A stretch of 7,853 bases of DNA from Sphingomonas sp. GTDB taxonomy: Bacteria; Pseudomonadota; Alphaproteobacteria; Sphingomonadales; Sphingomonadaceae. Position numbers and translations under genes: made by a program. The notes below the pieces were generated by a model. It did not search any database, was not told the DNA's origin, and worked only from the letters and a program-made list of their open reading frames with translations. The stretch lies in assembly GCA_025981625.1 (NCBI GenBank), contig JAICXF010000070.1:1-7853 (forward strand), given 5' to 3'. Below are positions 6,196-7,853 of the stretch, piece by piece; within the stretch, counting starts at the first letter, position 1, and every line of letters starts with the position of its first letter.

Positions 6196-7818
6196 ATGCT
6201 GCTCGGCGCCATCGCCGAGGGCTTCGGGCTGCTGATGATCGTTCCGCTGGCGACGATCGCCATCAATGGCGGCGCTTCGGTCGGCCGGTTCGCGCCATGG
6301 GCGGCCGCCTGGCCCGCTGATCGCCGGTTTTTCGCCGCGCTCGCCCTCTTCCTTGCCGCAATGGCGGCGCGCTCGCTCCTGCTGTTCGCGCGCGACACGC
6401 TGCTGGCGCGGCTTCGCTCAGATTACGAAGCGAGCCTGCGGCTGCGGGCGACGGCGACGCTGGCACGACGTGGCTGGTCCTTCGCCAGCCAGATCGGCCA
6501 AGCGGGGATGCAGTCGCTGCTTCTCAACGACGTTCCGCGCGCGAGCGACGCCGTCGGCTTTGCGGCCCAGATGAGCATCGGCGCGACCATGCTGCTGGTT
6601 CAGCTGACGCTGACCTTCATTCTCTCGCCGGCGCTCACCGGCGTCGCGCTCCTGTTCCTGGTCCTCGCTTCGTTACTGTCGCTGCGCTTCACTCGCCGAG
6701 GCGTTCAAAGCGGTCTCGCGATCGTTCATGCGATGGAGGACAGCGCCGGGTCGGGCTTCCGCCTCCACGCCGGCCTCAAGGCCGCCCTGGCGCAGGGGAC
6801 GGTGCCGGCATTTCTCGAGGAGTATCGCGTCAGCCTCGCTCGTACGGCCGCCCGATTCATCGGCTTCGCGCGCGACTATAATTTCGCGCTGCAGGCGGCG
6901 GCGTTCGGGGCCGCGCTGGTCGCGGCCGTGCTGCTGCTGGTCGGTGTGCGTGTGCTCGCGCTTCCGTTCCCAATTCTCGCCGCCAGCCTGATCCTGTTCG
7001 CGCGCATGGCCAGCCCCGCGCAGGCGGTGCAGAACAGCGCGGTTCGGCTGGCTGCCTATGCGCCGGCCTTCGCGGCGATCGAGCGGCGGCTCGGGCCGGT
7101 CGATGTCGGCGTTCCCGCCGAGCTCAGGCGCCAACCGCTCGACTGGACCTGTCTCATCCTCTCCGACACCCGGTTCGAACATCAGCCGGGACTTGGACTA
7201 AGCCGCGCCTCGGTCGAGCTCCGGCGCGGCGAATGGCTGGGAATCTCGGGAGGGTCGGGCGCCGGCAAAACGACCCTTGTCGACCTGGTCGCTGGATTGC
7301 TGGCTCCTCAATCGGGCAGGATCACGGTGGACGGTCATGCCCTCGACGGAGAGACGCTGGAGCAGTGGCGCGCGGCCATCGCCTACGTCGGACAGGACGG
7401 CAATATCTTCAACGACAGCGTGCGGAGCAACCTGCTCGCCGATGGCGTCGCGGCGGAAGAGGCGGAACTCTGGCGAGTGCTCGACATCGTCGGACTGAGC
7501 GAGCGCGTGCGCGCGTTCTCCAGCGGCCTCGACGAAGGGCTCGGCGATCGCGGCAGCCAGTTGTCCGGCGGTGAGCGGCAACGGCTGGTATTGGCCCGTG
7601 CCCTGCTGAGGAACCCGAGCTTGCTGATCCTCGACGAAGCAACCGCGGCTCTGGATCCGGCCGGTGAGGCAATCGTCCTCGACCGGATCAAGGCGCTCGT
7701 ACCACGGCCGGCGGCGCTGCTCGTGGCCCATCGCGATTCGACCCTGCGCCATTGCGATTCGGTGCTGTCGATCCAACATCGGACGGTGCCGTCCTCCGAG
7801 GGCAAGGAAACGGGTTGA
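6196..7818 (+). CDS. exporter-type ABC transporter, fused permease and ATPase (start uncertain, probably upstream)
   Basis: A half-transporter that would dimerise in the inner membrane and use ATP to export an unknown, probably hydrophobic or lipid-linked, substrate. Counting from ATG 6196 (540 residues), the membrane domain covers about 1-290 with hydrophobic stretches near 1-24, 44-66, 125-163, 231-249 and 256-275. The ATPase domain has an A-loop aromatic Phe327, Walker A GGSGAGKTT (352-360), Q-loop Gln400, signature LSGGE (456-460), Walker B LLILDE (476-481), D-loop AALD (484-487) and switch His512; all catalytic residues are intact. In-frame coding sequence continues upstream and reads LLRDYRRFAGARLWLALSL just before Met1, typical for the N-terminus of such proteins. 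No ATG, GTG or TTG occurs in this frame back to the TGA near 5848, so the true start may be a CTG (for example 6115 or 6175). Its TGA overlaps the next gene's ATG. Confidence 0.9.
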   Translation: MLLGAIAEGFGLLMIVPLATIAINGGASVGRFAPWAAAWPADRRFFAALALFLAAMAARSLLLFARDTLLARLRSDYEASLRLRATATLARRGWSFASQIGQAGMQSLLLNDVPRASDAVGFAAQMSIGATMLLVQLTLTFILSPALTGVALLFLVLASLLSLRFTRRGVQSGLAIVHAMEDSAGSGFRLHAGLKAALAQGTVPAFLEEYRVSLARTAARFIGFARDYNFALQAAAFGAALVAAVLLLVGVRVLALPFPILAASLILFARMASPAQAVQNSAVRLAAYAPAFAAIERRLGPVDVGVPAELRRQPLDWTCLILSDTRFEHQPGLGLSRASVELRRGEWLGISGGSGAGKTTLVDLVAGLLAPQSGRITVDGHALDGETLEQWRAAIAYVGQDGNIFNDSVRSNLLADGVAAEEAELWRVLDIVGLSERVRAFSSGLDEGLGDRGSQLSGGERQRLVLARALLRNPSLLILDEATAALDPAGEAIVLDRIKALVPRPAALLVAHRDSTLRHCDSVLSIQHRTVPSSEGKETG

Positions 7819-7853
7819 TGAAGGTCGGGAAACTTGTGCTGCTGGGGTTCGCG
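7818..7853 (+). CDS. start of an unidentified gene coupled to the ABC transporter (partial)
   Basis: ATG at 7818-7820 shares its A with the TGA stop of the ABC gene (TGATG), a common sign of translational coupling. AAGGA at 7804-7808 is a good ribosome site about 10 bases upstream. Only 12 codons are in the window, MKVGKLVLLGFA: a Lys-containing start followed by a hydrophobic stretch that could begin a signal peptide, a membrane helix or the first strand of a Rossmann-like fold. No function can be assigned. Its product is likely to work in the same process as the ABC exporter. Confidence 0.6.
   Translation, partial: MKVGKLVLLGFA

Noticed and set aside
1..7853. CRISPR array, tRNA/rRNA genes, transposase or long direct repeats
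   Set aside because: I looked on both strands and saw no regularly spaced repeats, no tRNA-like cloverleaf and no recombinase-like protein; nearly all of the window is explained by the coding genes listed.

Overview
The window looks like chromosomal DNA from a GC-rich alphaproteobacterium, most likely a sphingomonad. That placement is inference. It rests on the high GC content, the short cysteine-poor bL36 protein and the general look of the M14 peptidase, channel and ABC proteins; no phylogenetic marker long enough to prove it is present. Genes are densely packed with short gaps or overlaps. I see no tRNA, rRNA, CRISPR array, insertion sequence or transposase.

Layout. Positions 1-525 (minus) hold the N-terminal 175 codons of an M14-type cytosolic carboxypeptidase, cut by the window edge. 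Divergent from it is a tight plus-strand run of three genes: a GT8-like glycosyltransferase (632-1591), a PAPS-type sulfotransferase (1592-2371, starting directly after the previous stop) and a formylglycine-type sulfatase (2368-3741, GTG start overlapping the previous stop by 4 bases). After 45 bases comes galE, UDP-glucose 4-epimerase (3787-4779). A minus-strand two-helix ion-channel-like membrane protein (4786-5811) faces galE with only 6 bases between the stop codons. From a divergent region of about 130 bases the plus strand resumes with the 41-codon gene for ribosomal protein bL36 (5942-6067), then an exporter-type ABC transporter with fused permease and ATPase (6196-7818, real start probably further upstream), and then the first 12 codons of another gene that overlaps the ABC stop by one base.

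How the genes may work together. The glycosyltransferase, sulfotransferase and sulfatase are translationally coupled, and galE can supply UDP-galactose. A reasonable reading is a small locus that builds and sulfates a sugar-containing surface molecule or metabolite, with a sulfatase that removes or remodels sulfate. Adding and removing sulfate from the same transcript is the most unusual feature of the window. The sulfatase also lacks any visible signal peptide, so it appears to be cytosolic, like its two partners. The bL36, channel and ABC genes look like ordinary chromosomal genes, but three details deserve checking: the channel's altered selectivity filter, the missing canonical start codon for the ABC protein, and the inverted repeat inside the bL36 promoter.
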